Assembly (NCBI GenBank): GCA_023475165.1
Contig: JAMCWA010000084.1
Span: forward strand, 20,555 to 84,554
Length of the DNA: 64,000 nucleotides
Direction of reading: 5' to 3'
DNA from: Bacillota bacterium
GTDB taxonomy: Bacteria; Bacillota; Sulfobacillia; JAMCWA01
Part shown: positions 15,699-26,453 of the stretch, piece after piece
Layout: each line of letters starts with the position of its first letter
How positions within the stretch are numbered: position 1 is the first letter of the stretch
Notes under the pieces: model-generated
Told to the model about the DNA's origin: nothing
The model's input: the letters and a program-made list of their open reading frames with translations, nothing else
The model's database searches: none
Program-made: the position numbers and the translations under genes

Positions 15699-16457
15699 TC
15701 ATTTTTCTGAAGCCTCACCGTTCCCGGTTTCCTCCGCGCTAGCCACCTCTGGTCCTGCCCTCTTTAGTTTCTTCACCTCCGACCAGCCCCAGAGGAGAAC
15801 CAGGCCAGCCAGTAACCACGGGATGACGCTGGCTAAGATTTCACCCGTGTAGCGGTACAGGTGCAGCCCGCCGTCATGAAAGAGCATGACCAGGGCGGTG
15901 TGGGCCAGGACGGCCGCCCCCAAGTAAATGAAGATGGGATAGCGGTTCATGAGGGTAGCCAGCCAATTACTCCCCAAGACGACGATGGGGATACTCAAGG
16001 CCAGGCCAAAAAGGACTAAAACAACGCTCCCGTGGGCGGCCCCCGCCACCCCCATGACGTTGTCGAAAGCCATGGAAAGATCCGCCAAGATAATGGCCCC
16101 GACCGCCTCCCAAAAGCGTCCGTGGCTTTTGATCTCTTCCCGTCCTTCCTCGGCCATGACCAGCTTCCAGGTAATCCAAATCAGGACCAGCCCGCCGAGG
16201 GCGTTAATGAAGGGAATTTGCAGGAGGGTGGTGGCAATGGCGGTGAAGAGCACCCTCAGGATGATGGCCCCACCCGCCCCCAGAAAAGCCGCCTTCTTTC
16301 GTTGCCCAGCCGGCAGGTCTTTGATGGCCAAACCGATGATGGCGGCGTTGTCGCCGGAGAGGGCCAGGTCGATGATGGTGATCCCAAGGACCGCGCCCAG
16401 GGCGCTCCAAAGCCCCAGGAACAAATCGGCATCAAAATTGGCTAACCCATGAAACAT
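15699..16457 (-). CDS. TerC/YjbE family integral membrane protein
   Basis: 252 residues with about seven hydrophobic segments. The TerC signature residues are visible: LALSGDNAAIIGLAI near residue 33 and ILADLSMAFDNVMGVAG near residue 125, two acidic motifs on membrane helices. Members of the YjbE/YkoY branch export manganese or load metal onto secreted proteins. Such genes are often under a yybP-ykoY manganese riboswitch, but only 73 bp separate the start from the araC-type gene upstream and I see no such element. The C-terminus ends in a short charged tail. Metal is inferred from family. Confidence 0.88.
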   Translation of the reverse strand: MFHGLANFDADLFLGLWSALGAVLGITIIDLALSGDNAAIIGLAIKDLPAGQRKKAAFLGAGGAIILRVLFTAIATTLLQIPFINALGGLVLIWITWKLVMAEEGREEIKSHGRFWEAVGAIILADLSMAFDNVMGVAGAAHGSVVLVLFGLALSIPIVVLGSNWLATLMNRYPIFIYLGAAVLAHTALVMLFHDGGLHLYRYTGEILASVIPWLLAGLVLLWGWSEVKKLKRAGPEVASAEETGNGEASEK

Positions 16458-16530
16458 TGGCCACCTGATGGGTAAAGGGCCACCCGGTTCAATAAGAACT
16501 AATCAGCAGCTCTTTTCCCAGATCAGGCTT

Positions 16531-17973
16531 TCACCCTCCTTTCCTTCTTGCCTGAAATTCGCTGGGTGTATAGCCCGTGGCCTGGCGAAAAAGCCGGCTG
16601 AAATGCCCGGCTTTTTCATAGCCAACCCGGCGCGCTATCTCCTGGATGTTTAGATTCGTGTTCAAAAGGAGTTCCCGGGCCGCTTCCATGCGGACGGCCG
16701 TGAGGAACTGTCCAAAGGTCATCCCCTTTTGGGCTTGAAAGTAACGGGAAAAATAATAGGGGCTGAAATGGGCGATTTTTGCGGCATCCCGCAAGGAGAC
16801 GGGATGATGGTAATTTTTCCGGACGTAAGATTCGACAGCAGCCAGGGTGTTGACGATAGTCCCCTGATTCTCCCGGCGCAAAAGATCGGTAAAACGCCCA
16901 AAGACCTCCAAAGCCAGGGCCAGGAGCCCGGGCCAACTGGTCCGATGGAAGAGTTCCTGCCAGCCCTCCGTCACCAGTCTGGCCATTTTGCCTTGAGGAA
17001 GTCCGAGCTCCGCCGCCTGTCGCCCAAAAAGAAGGATGAGCTCGCCGACCTGTAACCGGGCCTCTTCTTCCGTCAGCCGGCCTTTCCGCACTTGCTGGTC
17101 CATATGGGCAAGCCAGGACCGGATTTGGGTCTCGTCACCTTCGCGCAAAGCCGCTGGCGAGGGAAAGGCTGGCGCGGTGGTCCCCGTTCCAGCTGAGGAC
17201 CGCGGACCGGTCGATCCAGGGTCCTCTCCGGCTGGCGTTTGTCGTCTTTTTGGCAGCGGCCGTCGCTCCTCGTCCGCCAACTCCCGTGTCTTCGGTTCGC
17301 CTCCGGACCCCGGCTCAACGGCTGGCCGTTCTTTTACGGCGACAAGATCGGCCGCCTCCCCATTCTCAACCAGGGGAGCGTTTTCCGGGGAAAGGGCACG
17401 ACTCCCCAGGACCCGGTTACTACCCCAGTAGAAACGTTCGCGCAAAGCCTTTTGGGCTTCCTGGAAAGCCAGGGGAAGATCGGCTGCCCCTGGTCCGGCC
17501 AGGCCCAGGCCAATGGTGACGGTGCCCAGACCGGCAGCCGCCACCGCCTGTCGCACTTCTTCCCCAGCCCGCCGCAGGGCCTCTTCCCGCGAGTAATGGG
17601 ACAAAAGGCCGCGAATCCCGGGGGACGAAGCCCCACCCGGTCCCGTCACTTCGGAGCCCCGCGTGTTCAAGAGCAGGGCCAGACTATCCCCTTCCAGAAG
17701 AAGTCCCAACTTCTCCCAACTGGCCAACGCCTCTCTGGCCACCTGTAAAAAATTCCCTTTGAGCTGCCGCCGCCATCCCTCGCTTTTATTCTCCGCCAAT
17801 CGCCAGAAGTCATCGATGGCCACGACCAGGACTCCGTCCGGCAGAGCAGTAAGTCCGAGGTAAGAGGCGTAATCCCACATCTCTTTGAAGGGCATCGGGT
17901 AGCCGAAAAGGAGATTTGAAGCCAGTTCGATTTCCAGTAAACGCCTCAATTCTTCCGGCTTAATGGGAAACAT
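16531..17973 (-). CDS. AraC-type transcriptional regulator of the liv-hutU operon
   Basis: 480 residues. The C-terminal ~100 hold two AraC helix-turn-helix motifs (VSLRDAAKIAHFSPYYFSRYF and LNIQEIARRVGYEKAGHFSRLF, ending YTPSEFQARR). The N-terminal ~200 residues (GVLVVAIDDFWRL, TVTIGLGLAGPG, AFQEAQKALRERFYWG) resemble the degenerate GGDEF-like/CdaR sensor part found in large AraC regulators. A low-complexity P/E/G linker lies ~215-285. The gene is 11 bp downstream of the second hutU, last in the liv-hutU run, so it probably controls that operon. Two AraC-style 17-bp direct repeats lie before livK (26454-26491). The effector is probably an imidazole compound, by context only. Confidence 0.88.
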   Translation of the reverse strand: MFPIKPEELRRLLEIELASNLLFGYPMPFKEMWDYASYLGLTALPDGVLVVAIDDFWRLAENKSEGWRRQLKGNFLQVAREALASWEKLGLLLEGDSLALLLNTRGSEVTGPGGASSPGIRGLLSHYSREEALRRAGEEVRQAVAAAGLGTVTIGLGLAGPGAADLPLAFQEAQKALRERFYWGSNRVLGSRALSPENAPLVENGEAADLVAVKERPAVEPGSGGEPKTRELADEERRPLPKRRQTPAGEDPGSTGPRSSAGTGTTAPAFPSPAALREGDETQIRSWLAHMDQQVRKGRLTEEEARLQVGELILLFGRQAAELGLPQGKMARLVTEGWQELFHRTSWPGLLALALEVFGRFTDLLRRENQGTIVNTLAAVESYVRKNYHHPVSLRDAAKIAHFSPYYFSRYFQAQKGMTFGQFLTAVRMEAARELLLNTNLNIQEIARRVGYEKAGHFSRLFRQATGYTPSEFQARRKGG

Positions 17974-17984
17974 TAGTTACGCCT

Positions 17985-19613
17985 TCACATGAATTTAATC
18001 CGATTCTGTGCCGCCGAGCGGGCTTGCCCCAGCCCGGCATCGTAATAGCGAACCAGGCCCAACCCAACGTCGCCGGTGAACACCCTCTCCAGGCGCCTCT
18101 CCGCCTCAGCGCTACCATCGACGACTACCGTCATCCCCGCGTGGACCGAGTGGCCTATGCCGACGCCGCCTCCGTGGTGCAACCCCACCAGGGTGGCCCC
18201 GTTAGAGGCATTGAGGAGGGCGTTGAGAATCGGCCAGTCGGCGATGGCATCGCTGCCGTCCGGTAAACCCTCCGTCTCCCGCCGCGGAGAGGCCATGGCC
18301 CCAGCGTCCAGATGGTCCCGGGTGATGGCCACCGGTGCGGCCACCTGGCCGGTCTGAACGGCTTTATTGACCTCCAGGGCGAAGCGGATCCTCTCTTCAA
18401 AGTTGAGCCAGCCGATGCGCGCCGGGAGACCTTGAAACCAGACATGCGACTGGGCGTGGCTGATCCAACGGCAGATGGCTTCGTCCTCGGGGAAGAGGCG
18501 CCGGATGACTTCATCTAAATAGAAAATGTCGGCCGGTTCGCCAGAAAGCGCCACCCAACGGAACGGGCCACGTCCCTGGGCTAAAAGTGGCCGGATGTAA
18601 GCCTGAACAAAACCGGGAATACGGAAGGCCTCCGGGATCTCCTCGGCCACTTGGGCGCGCAGGTTGTTTCCGTATTCAAAGACCACGGCCCCGTGTTTTT
18701 GCAAATCCAGCATCGCCTGCACCTGGACGGCCATGGAGCGCAGGGACCTTTTCACGTATTCGGCCGGGGCTGTTCGGCGCAGTTCCAGCGCCTCAGCGAA
18801 GCTCAAGCCTGCCGGAACATAACCATTCAAAGGATCGTGGGCCGCCGTTTGATCGGTAACCACATCGGGAATGAGCCCGCCCTTGACCATCTCGGGATAG
18901 ACCTCCGCGGCGTTGCCCGGTAAACCGATGGCCAGAGGCTCTCCCCGGCGACAAGCCTCTTCCGCCAGTTGCCAGGCTTCCCGGGCGTCCCGGGCCAACA
19001 CTTGGCAAATCTCTTTACGCAGACTCTGTTTCAGCGTTTCGGGATTGGCTTCGACGACGATGATGACCCCGCCGTTTAAAGTTACGGCCAGCGGCTGGGC
19101 CCGTCCCATGGCCCCCAATCCCGCGGTCAATACGCAACGTCCGGCCAGGGTGCCATTAAAATGGGTCCTGGCCACGGCCGCCATGGTCTCGTAGGTTCCT
19201 TCCAAAATCCCCTGCGTCCCGATATAGGCCCAGGCGGCGGCGGTGGACTGACCATACATGGTCAGCCCTTTCTTCTCCAATTCCCAGAAATGAGGCCAGG
19301 TGGCCCAGGCGGGGACCAAAAAGCTATTGGCCATGATCACGCGGGGGGCCAGGGGATGGGTGGGAAAAGCGGCTACCGCCTTGCCCGACTGAATGACCAG
19401 GGTTTCGTCATCCTCCAGCTCTTGTAGAGCCCGAATGATGCCCGCCAGGGCCTCCCAGTTCCGCGCCGCTTTCCCCGTGCCGCCATAAACGATGAGATCC
19501 TGCGGCCTTTCCGCGACCTCGGGATCCAGAGTGTTCAGCAAAAGGCGCAGAATCCCTTCCTGCGGCCAGCCATGGCAAGAGATTTCTCGACCTCGCGGAG
19601 CCCGGATCAACAT
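17985..19613 (-). CDS. Urocanate hydratase paralogue lacking the signature cysteine
   Basis: 542 residues, full length for HutU, clearly homologous to the next gene throughout ([58 protein letters not shown]). The urocanase signature reads [16 protein letters not shown]: Gly401 replaces the cysteine conserved as ICW in HutU (Cys410 of the Pseudomonas putida enzyme, as I recall). The NAD+-binding stretch is also altered (TAGLGAMGRAQ versus [11 protein letters not shown]). The frame is intact with a good ribosome site (GAGGTGG), so it is not a decaying copy. Likely a neofunctionalised hydratase for a substituted urocanate, or a helper subunit of the neighbouring enzyme. Confidence 0.85.
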   Translation of the reverse strand: MLIRAPRGREISCHGWPQEGILRLLLNTLDPEVAERPQDLIVYGGTGKAARNWEALAGIIRALQELEDDETLVIQSGKAVAAFPTHPLAPRVIMANSFLVPAWATWPHFWELEKKGLTMYGQSTAAAWAYIGTQGILEGTYETMAAVARTHFNGTLAGRCVLTAGLGAMGRAQPLAVTLNGGVIIVVEANPETLKQSLRKEICQVLARDAREAWQLAEEACRRGEPLAIGLPGNAAEVYPEMVKGGLIPDVVTDQTAAHDPLNGYVPAGLSFAEALELRRTAPAEYVKRSLRSMAVQVQAMLDLQKHGAVVFEYGNNLRAQVAEEIPEAFRIPGFVQAYIRPLLAQGRGPFRWVALSGEPADIFYLDEVIRRLFPEDEAICRWISHAQSHVWFQGLPARIGWLNFEERIRFALEVNKAVQTGQVAAPVAITRDHLDAGAMASPRRETEGLPDGSDAIADWPILNALLNASNGATLVGLHHGGGVGIGHSVHAGMTVVVDGSAEAERRLERVFTGDVGLGLVRYYDAGLGQARSAAQNRIKFM

Positions 19614-19642
19614 CTAGTCCACCTCATCGTCACCAGGAAGTA

Positions 19643-19669
19643 GAAACTGCCGGGCACCCCGGCAGTTTC
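19643..19669. other. Hairpin between the two hutU genes
   Basis: A perfect 12-bp stem (GAAACTGCCGGG / CCCGGCAGTTTC) with a CAC loop lies in the 73-bp gap. On the coding (minus) strand no T-run follows, so it is more likely an mRNA-stability or partial attenuation element that sets the ratio of the two proteins than a full terminator. Confidence 0.6.
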
Positions 19670-19686
19670 TTGACAGCCCTCATAAT

Positions 19687-21345
<1,659 letters not shown>

Positions 21346-21547
21346 CAATTCCTCCCCTCCGTCAGTTAAGGTCAAGATAAGTCCGACACAGTGATCCGGT
21401 CAGCACCCTCTTCTCAACTGCCCGTTGACCCGGGAGACGGAGGAACCGAGTCCTAACGCCCTCCCCGTCCTCCCGGCACCTTCTTCTCGTCCGCCCAGTA
21501 GCCCGGTGAACGAAGCAAGCAATTCTTTAACGCCCCCCGGCTCCTTC

Positions 21548-22306
21548 TCAACCGCCCAGATAGGCCTCCCGGACCCGCGGATTCTCCGCCAGTTCCGCCG
21601 CCGTACCCGCCAGAACCAAGCGCCCAGTTTCCAGGACATAGCCCCGGGTGGCATAGCCGATGGCTTTGCGCGCATTTTGCTCCACCAGTAAAATAGTCAT
21701 TCCCTGCCGGTTTAATTCCCATAGGGAATGAAAAGCCTGATTTACGGCCAGGGGCATCAAGCCCATGGAGATTTCATCAATCAAAAGTAGCCGGGGGCCG
21801 GGCATGAGGGCACGTCCCAAAGCCAGCATCTGCTGTTCTCCGCCGCTTAAGGTTCGTCCCAGCTGCCGCCGCCGTTCGGCCAGGCGTGGGAAAAGCTGAT
21901 AAACTCTTTCAAACCCTTCTTTTAGGCGGGGATCCCGGTTCGTCAAACGGAAGGCCCCCAAACGCAAGTTTTCCTCCACCGTCAATTCCGGAAAAATGCG
22001 CCGCCCTTCCGGAACGTAGCTGATACCCAGTTCCACCCGCTCCCAGGGCGGGAGGTTGGTAATATCCCTGCCGTTAAAAAGGATTTTTCCCCGCCGCGCC
22101 GTCACTAAACCCATGATGGTCTTGATGGTGGTCGTCTTCCCGGCACCGTTGGCGCCGATGATACTGACCCATTCTCCGGCCTCCACCCGCAAAGAAAGGC
22201 CAAAAAGGGCCTGAGCCTGCCCATAATAAACGTCAACGGATTGAAGCTCTAACAGGACGTTCCACCTCCTCTTCGCCCAGGTAGGCCTGGATGACCGCCG
22301 GATCAC
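21548..22306 (-). CDS. livF: Branched-chain-type ABC transporter ATPase LivF
   Basis: ATPase of a HAAT-family importer. Walker A GANGAGKTT, signature LSGGEQQML, Walker B LLLIDEISMGL; the characteristic VPEGRRIFPELTVEENL of LivF is present. LivF proteins normally begin at LLELQSVDVYYG, but no ATG, GTG or TTG stands there: that residue is a CTG (22255) with AGGAGG 9 bp upstream. The only standard start is ATG 22306, giving 17 extra residues that overlap livG. Either CTG is used or the protein has an N-terminal extension. The gap to hutU (~200 bp) holds nothing obvious. Confidence 0.92.
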   Translation of the reverse strand: MIRRSSRPTWAKRRWNVLLELQSVDVYYGQAQALFGLSLRVEAGEWVSIIGANGAGKTTTIKTIMGLVTARRGKILFNGRDITNLPPWERVELGISYVPEGRRIFPELTVEENLRLGAFRLTNRDPRLKEGFERVYQLFPRLAERRRQLGRTLSGGEQQMLALGRALMPGPRLLLIDEISMGLMPLAVNQAFHSLWELNRQGMTILLVEQNARKAIGYATRGYVLETGRLVLAGTAAELAENPRVREAYLGG

Positions 22307-23006
22307 GCTGGATCTCTTCGGGTCTCCCCTCGGCTATCTTCTTACCATAGGACAAAACCACGATCCGGTCACACAGTTCGGCCGCCACCGCCATGTTGTG
22401 TTCGATGAGGACCATGGTCAACCTTTCCTGCCGCAGTTCTTTGACTAAAGCGACGAAGGCCCGGATCTCTTCTTGGGAGAGACCAGCACAGGGTTCGTCC
22501 AGCATCAACAGCTTTGGTTTTAAGGCCAGGGCCCGGGCTATCTCCAGGCGTCGCTGTTCGGCCAGGGACAACTGGGCGGCAGTGAGGCCCACTTTTTCGG
22601 CCAGACCTACTCGCTGTAACAGGCGGCGCGCCTTTTCGGCTTCAGCCAGCCCCGGACGATGCCAGAGGCTCCGCCAGGGCTGGTTGTAAAAAAGTAGCCC
22701 CTGCGGCACGAGTACATTCTCCAAAACTGTCATTTGTTTGAAAACGCGACTGATCTGAAAGGTCCGTCCGATGCCCAAACCGGCCACGGTGGAAGGAGGT
22801 AACCCAGAGATCTTCCTTCCGGCGAAATAGATCTCGCCAGCCGTTGGACGGTAAACCCCGCAGATGGTGTTGAAGAGGGTCGTTTTACCGGCACCATTGG
22901 GCCCCACCAGGCCCAGAATCTCACCCTCCGCCAGTCCCGCGTCGACCCCGTCCACGGCCTTTAAACCGCCGAAGTGCTTCTTTACGCCGCGCAATTCTAA
23001 GAGCAC
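22233..23006 (-). CDS. livG: Branched-chain-type ABC transporter ATPase LivG
   Basis: 257 residues, the second ATPase of the importer. Walker A GPNGAGKTT (35-43), the LivG motif GIGRTFQISRVF, signature LSLAEQRRLEIARAL, Walker B LLMLDEPCAGLS and H-loop IEHNM are intact. The tail of ~20 residues after IQAYLGEEE overlaps the next gene by 70 bp or less depending on its start. It lies 6 bp after livM. The substrate is inferred to be an imidazole or amino-acid compound from the following hutU genes; sequence alone does not separate it from leucine transporters. Confidence 0.95.
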   Translation of the reverse strand: MLLELRGVKKHFGGLKAVDGVDAGLAEGEILGLVGPNGAGKTTLFNTICGVYRPTAGEIYFAGRKISGLPPSTVAGLGIGRTFQISRVFKQMTVLENVLVPQGLLFYNQPWRSLWHRPGLAEAEKARRLLQRVGLAEKVGLTAAQLSLAEQRRLEIARALALKPKLLMLDEPCAGLSQEEIRAFVALVKELRQERLTMVLIEHNMAVAAELCDRIVVLSYGKKIAEGRPEEIQRDPAVIQAYLGEEEVERPVRASIR

Positions 23007-23012
23007 CGGTCC

Positions 23013-23924
23013 CTACCCCCTTCGCCGCGCCGGAAGGCGCCGGAAAAGATTGATCTTTAACTCCGTCCGACCTAGGAGACCGGAGGGCTTAAAGAGCATC
23101 ATGACCACCAAGAGGCCCCCGTAGACCAGCATCCGGTAATCGGCCAGAAAACGGAAGACCTCGGGGGCCAGCCCCAGGATGAGAGCGCCGGCCAGGGCGC
23201 CCTCCACCGTACCCAGACCGCCGAAGACGGCCATAGCTAAAACGGTGATGGAGAGGGGGAACCCAAAGTCGCCGGCGGAAATGAAGGTGATGTGGTGGGC
23301 GTAAAGACTTCCGGCCAGCCCGGCCAGACCAGTCCCGAGGACAAAGGCCCACAGCTTAAAGGCCTGGACCTTAATCCCGTTGGCCAGCGCCGCTTCCTCA
23401 TCATCGCGCAAGGCACGAAAAGCCAAACCCATCCAGGTTTTCTCAAGAAAACGGCTAAACAAAACCACAGTTATGGTCACCACGGCGACCAGGCCAAAAT
23501 AAGCGGTCTTGTCAAAGTTGAAGCCAAAAAGGGCTGGGGCCGGGATGTTGCCCAGGCCCAGTGCACCACCGAAATAGGGGGAATAAAGGAAAAAGGAGAC
23601 CACGACGAAATTTATGCCCATGGTCGTAATGGCCAGAAAATCTTCTTTTACGCGCAGGCTGGCCAGCCCCACCACCCAGCCCACCAGGGCCGCCGTCAAA
23701 AAGGACAGGGGTAAGGCCAACCAGAAATTCAGTCCGGCCCGCGTGGTCAGGAGGGCGGAAGTATAGGCACCGATCCCGAAGAAAGCGGCATGGCCCAGCG
23801 TGGGCTGACCAGCGTACCCGGTAATGATGTTCAGACTCAGGCTGAGGAGACTGTAAAGGCCCAAGGTGATCCCGACCACCAGATAATAGTAAAGACTCAC
23901 CTCAGCCACCACCCTTTCTGGCAA
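23013..23924 (-). CDS. livM: Branched-chain-type ABC transporter permease LivM
   Basis: 303 residues, eight or more hydrophobic segments. Typical LivM motifs: LSLNIITGYAGQPTLGHAAFFGIGAY near the N-terminus, LRVKEDFLAITTMG, and the coupling helix region TWMGLAFRALRDDEEAALANGI, with VFGGLGTVEGALAGALILG near the end. It forms the translocation channel with LivH, whose gene overlaps the start by 23 bp. The order H-M-G-F is standard for the family. Confidence 0.95.
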   Translation of the reverse strand: MPERVVAEVSLYYYLVVGITLGLYSLLSLSLNIITGYAGQPTLGHAAFFGIGAYTSALLTTRAGLNFWLALPLSFLTAALVGWVVGLASLRVKEDFLAITTMGINFVVVSFFLYSPYFGGALGLGNIPAPALFGFNFDKTAYFGLVAVVTITVVLFSRFLEKTWMGLAFRALRDDEEAALANGIKVQAFKLWAFVLGTGLAGLAGSLYAHHITFISAGDFGFPLSITVLAMAVFGGLGTVEGALAGALILGLAPEVFRFLADYRMLVYGGLLVVMMLFKPSGLLGRTELKINLFRRLPARRRG

Positions 23925-24768
23925 AAAGTCCCTGTGGCTTCAACATTAAGACCAGGATCAGGGCCAAAAAGGCGATGGCATCCCGCGGTAACTTATACCC
24001 TAGATAGGCCACCACCAGGGTTTCCACCAGTCCGATGAGGAGTCCGGCCAAGACCGTCCCCACCGGATTCCCGAGTCCGCCCAAGACCACGATGGCCAGC
24101 ATCTTGTAAGCGGGAACGCTACCCATGGTGGGATAGACTTCATTATAATTAGCCGCCACCAATAGGCCAGCGGCGGCCGCCAAAACGGAACCGAGCACGA
24201 CATTGGAGGCCACCGCCAGATTAGCGTTGACCCCCATGGCCTGCGCGATCTCCAGATCTTGGGCCACCGCCTTCCAGGCCAACCCGAGCCGAGTCTTTTC
24301 GGTGAAAAACCAAACGAAGGCCAGGAGAAGCCCCGTCACCAGGAGGATGACGAGCTGGGTCTCGGTGACCTTTACCCCCCGCCACTCGAGGGCAAAGCTG
24401 GGCCAGACGGCGTTGAGGGGGATGATATTGGGTCCAAAAACCAGACGATAAAGGTCTTCCATAAAGATGAAAAGGCCGATGCTGGCGATGAGGGGCACCA
24501 AAGGCGATGTGCCGAAAAGGGGACGGTAAATATAGCGCTGAATCCCAAACCCAGCCGCTCCCGCCACGACCATGGCCGCCAACAAGGCCAAGAGGAAGCT
24601 CTGGCTCAAACCATAAGCCACCAGGCCCGCGTAAGCCCCCAGGGCATAAATCCCGGCATGAGCTACGTGCAGGATGCGCAAGACACCGTAGATCATGGTC
24701 AAACCCAAGGCAATGAGGGCGTATACGCTCCCGATGATCAGACCGTTGACCAATTGTTGCAGAATCAT
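23902..24768 (-). CDS. livH: Branched-chain-type ABC transporter permease LivH
   Basis: 288 residues with eight or so membrane helices. LivH landmarks: LVNGLIIGSVYALIALGLTM at the start, HVAHAGIYALGAYAG, the coupling segment RLGLAWKAVAQDLEIAQAMG, and VLGGLGNPVGTVLAGLLIGLVE. The start follows GAGGTGGACTC. It is separated from the binding-protein gene by ~460 bp that contain a strong hairpin, so the permease genes are probably made in smaller amount than the binding protein. Confidence 0.95.
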   Translation of the reverse strand: MILQQLVNGLIIGSVYALIALGLTMIYGVLRILHVAHAGIYALGAYAGLVAYGLSQSFLLALLAAMVVAGAAGFGIQRYIYRPLFGTSPLVPLIASIGLFIFMEDLYRLVFGPNIIPLNAVWPSFALEWRGVKVTETQLVILLVTGLLLAFVWFFTEKTRLGLAWKAVAQDLEIAQAMGVNANLAVASNVVLGSVLAAAAGLLVAANYNEVYPTMGSVPAYKMLAIVVLGGLGNPVGTVLAGLLIGLVETLVVAYLGYKLPRDAIAFLALILVLMLKPQGLFARKGGG

Positions 24769-25227
24769 GAGTCCACCTCATTGGAGGGGCTGGAAACCAG
24801 GTCCAACGTATTCACCCACCAACCCCAAAAAGGATCGCGCGTCCACTTCAGTGCTGGGGCTGGGCAAAGCCCAGCCCCCGACACACTTTGCCAGCATCGC
24901 TTTGATCTCCTAAGGCTTTTCGTTCTTGACCGGACCTCAGAATGGAGGGGTCCTGGAGCTTCAATGACCTCCATCGGCGATCGCCGCCGGGGCTACGGAG
25001 GGCCAGGCCGGGCACCATCCAGCTCGTGCCCCAACGGGAACCGCACCGCTAAGCTCCACTTGCTCGCTTCTTACACCGGTTCGCCCCCAGCAGTGACAAC
25101 TATACCTGTGAAACGCCCGAAGCCCAAGGCGAACGAAGAAGGTCGTCAATGAGCGACCGACGCCTACTTTACTGTTCGCCATACTCTGCAGTTCGCTAGA
25201 GGGCCATCCATACGCCTTGTCGCCCGC
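24769..25227. other. livK-livH spacer
   Basis: About 460 bp inside the operon. Besides the hairpin at 24856-24878 it carries no gene: open frames here are antisense shadows or lack ribosome sites and known motifs. It may host processing sites that uncouple binding-protein from permease levels. Confidence 0.45.
24856..24878 (-). terminator. Strong hairpin, probable attenuator between livK and livH
   Basis: GGGGCTGGGC, loop AAA, GCCCAGCCCC: a perfect 10-bp GC stem. On the minus strand only ACTGAAG follows, so it would stall or stabilise more than terminate fully. This is a common arrangement after binding-protein genes, which need higher expression. Confidence 0.55.
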
Positions 25228-26379
25228 TCATTGCGGGGGCGTCAAAACCGTCGGATCAGCGATCTTGTTGAAGTAATGGAAGGAGCCACCTTGTACCTTC
25301 TGCACTTGCACCGTCTTTAGCACTTCGCCGCCGGCAGTGTAACCCTGAATGGTGCCCGTGACGGCTTCAAAGTTCTTGGTCGCGGCGATGGCGTCACGAA
25401 TCTTGTCCGGATCCGTACTCTTGGCCTGCTTCAAGGCGTTGGCCAAAACGTAAACGGCATCGTAGGTGGAAGCAGCCACCATGTCGGGATCAACGCCATA
25501 GGCCTTCTTGAAGTTGGCAAAAAAGTTCTTGGCTACCGGTCGCTCATCGTCCCGGTTCAGATTGGTGGTGATGATGACCCCCTCGGCCGCTTCCTTGGCC
25601 ACACCCAGGAATTGCTTGGTGGAGTCAATCCCCTCGGTACCGAGGATTTGGGCCTTAATCCCGAGGGACTTGGCCTGCATGACGATCTGCGCGCCTTCCG
25701 AGGCATAGGCCACCATATAGATGAGGTCGGGTTCCAGCCCCTTGATCTTGGTTAAAATGGGGTTGAACTCCTTCTCACCGGCGGGAAAGATGTCATTGGA
25801 AACGATGGTTGCCCCGAGGGCTTCGGCACGTTCCTTGAAAGCCGAGCCGAGAGTCTTGCCAAAATCGTTATCGATGGCTAAGATAGAGATCTTTTTTGCC
25901 CCCAGGAGTTTAACCGCCACTTCGGCTCCGGCCCGTCCCTGGACGGTCCCCAAGAAGCTCTGCCGGAACATATACTTCCCCGCCTTGGTGATGTCCGGGT
26001 GGACGGCATAGGCCGTGATCATGGGGATTTTGGCCTGCTGCAAAACCGGAGCTACTGCCCGGGTGGTGCCGCTGTAGGAGCCGCTGATGACGGCCACCAC
26101 CTTTTCCCCAATGAGCTTGTTGGCGATGTTGACGGCTTCTTTGGAGTCAAGACGATCATCGTTGACCAAAAGCTTCAATTCCCGCCCGTCGATACCGCCG
26201 GCAGCATTAATCTCCTTCACCGCCAATTCCGCCGCCCGTTTGGCGCTCTCGCCATCAGCCGCCGCTGGACCAGTGATGGGCGCCAAGAAACCGATCTTGA
26301 TGGATTTGTCGCCTCCCCCGCAACCGACCGCCGTCAGGAGCAGGGCCACCATGAGGGCAAGGACCAAAAACCTTTTCAA
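25228..26379 (-). CDS. livK: Branched-chain-type ABC transporter substrate-binding lipoprotein LivK
   Basis: 383 residues from TTG 26379, preceded by AAAGGGGG. Signal MKRFLVLALMVALLLTAVGC gives a lipoprotein. The mature part is a Leu/Ile/Val-binding-type periplasmic-binding fold: IKIGFLAPITGPAA, KRAAELAVKEINAAGGI, LIGEKVVAVISGSYSG and ASTYDAVYVLANAL. Relatives bind branched-chain amino acids, amides, urea or aromatic acids. Here the operon with two urocanate hydratases suggests urocanate, histidine or a related imidazole. It is first in the operon, after an AraC-style operator. An open frame extends 41 codons further up across that operator and is rejected. Confidence 0.93.
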   Translation of the reverse strand: MKRFLVLALMVALLLTAVGCGGGDKSIKIGFLAPITGPAAADGESAKRAAELAVKEINAAGGIDGRELKLLVNDDRLDSKEAVNIANKLIGEKVVAVISGSYSGTTRAVAPVLQQAKIPMITAYAVHPDITKAGKYMFRQSFLGTVQGRAGAEVAVKLLGAKKISILAIDNDFGKTLGSAFKERAEALGATIVSNDIFPAGEKEFNPILTKIKGLEPDLIYMVAYASEGAQIVMQAKSLGIKAQILGTEGIDSTKQFLGVAKEAAEGVIITTNLNRDDERPVAKNFFANFKKAYGVDPDMVAASTYDAVYVLANALKQAKSTDPDKIRDAIAATKNFEAVTGTIQGYTAGGEVLKTVQVQKVQGGSFHYFNKIADPTVLTPPQ

Positions 26380-26453
26380 ACGAATCAACCCCCTTTGCAC
26401 AATTTCAACGGCTCTGGTAATTGGTATTAATTCGCCGGCGGGCGACAATTCCC

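Noticed and set aside
16458..16530. Manganese (yybP-ykoY) riboswitch before the terC-like gene
   Set aside because: The gap is only 73 bp and lacks the conserved element; the gene may be transcribed from upstream.
17985..19613. Calling the cysteine-less hutU a pseudogene
   Set aside because: Full length, no frameshift, good ribosome site and conserved substrate and NAD regions; divergence looks selective.
24259..25152. Open frame antisense to livH and its upstream spacer
   Set aside because: Half of it mirrors livH; no start context or known domain.
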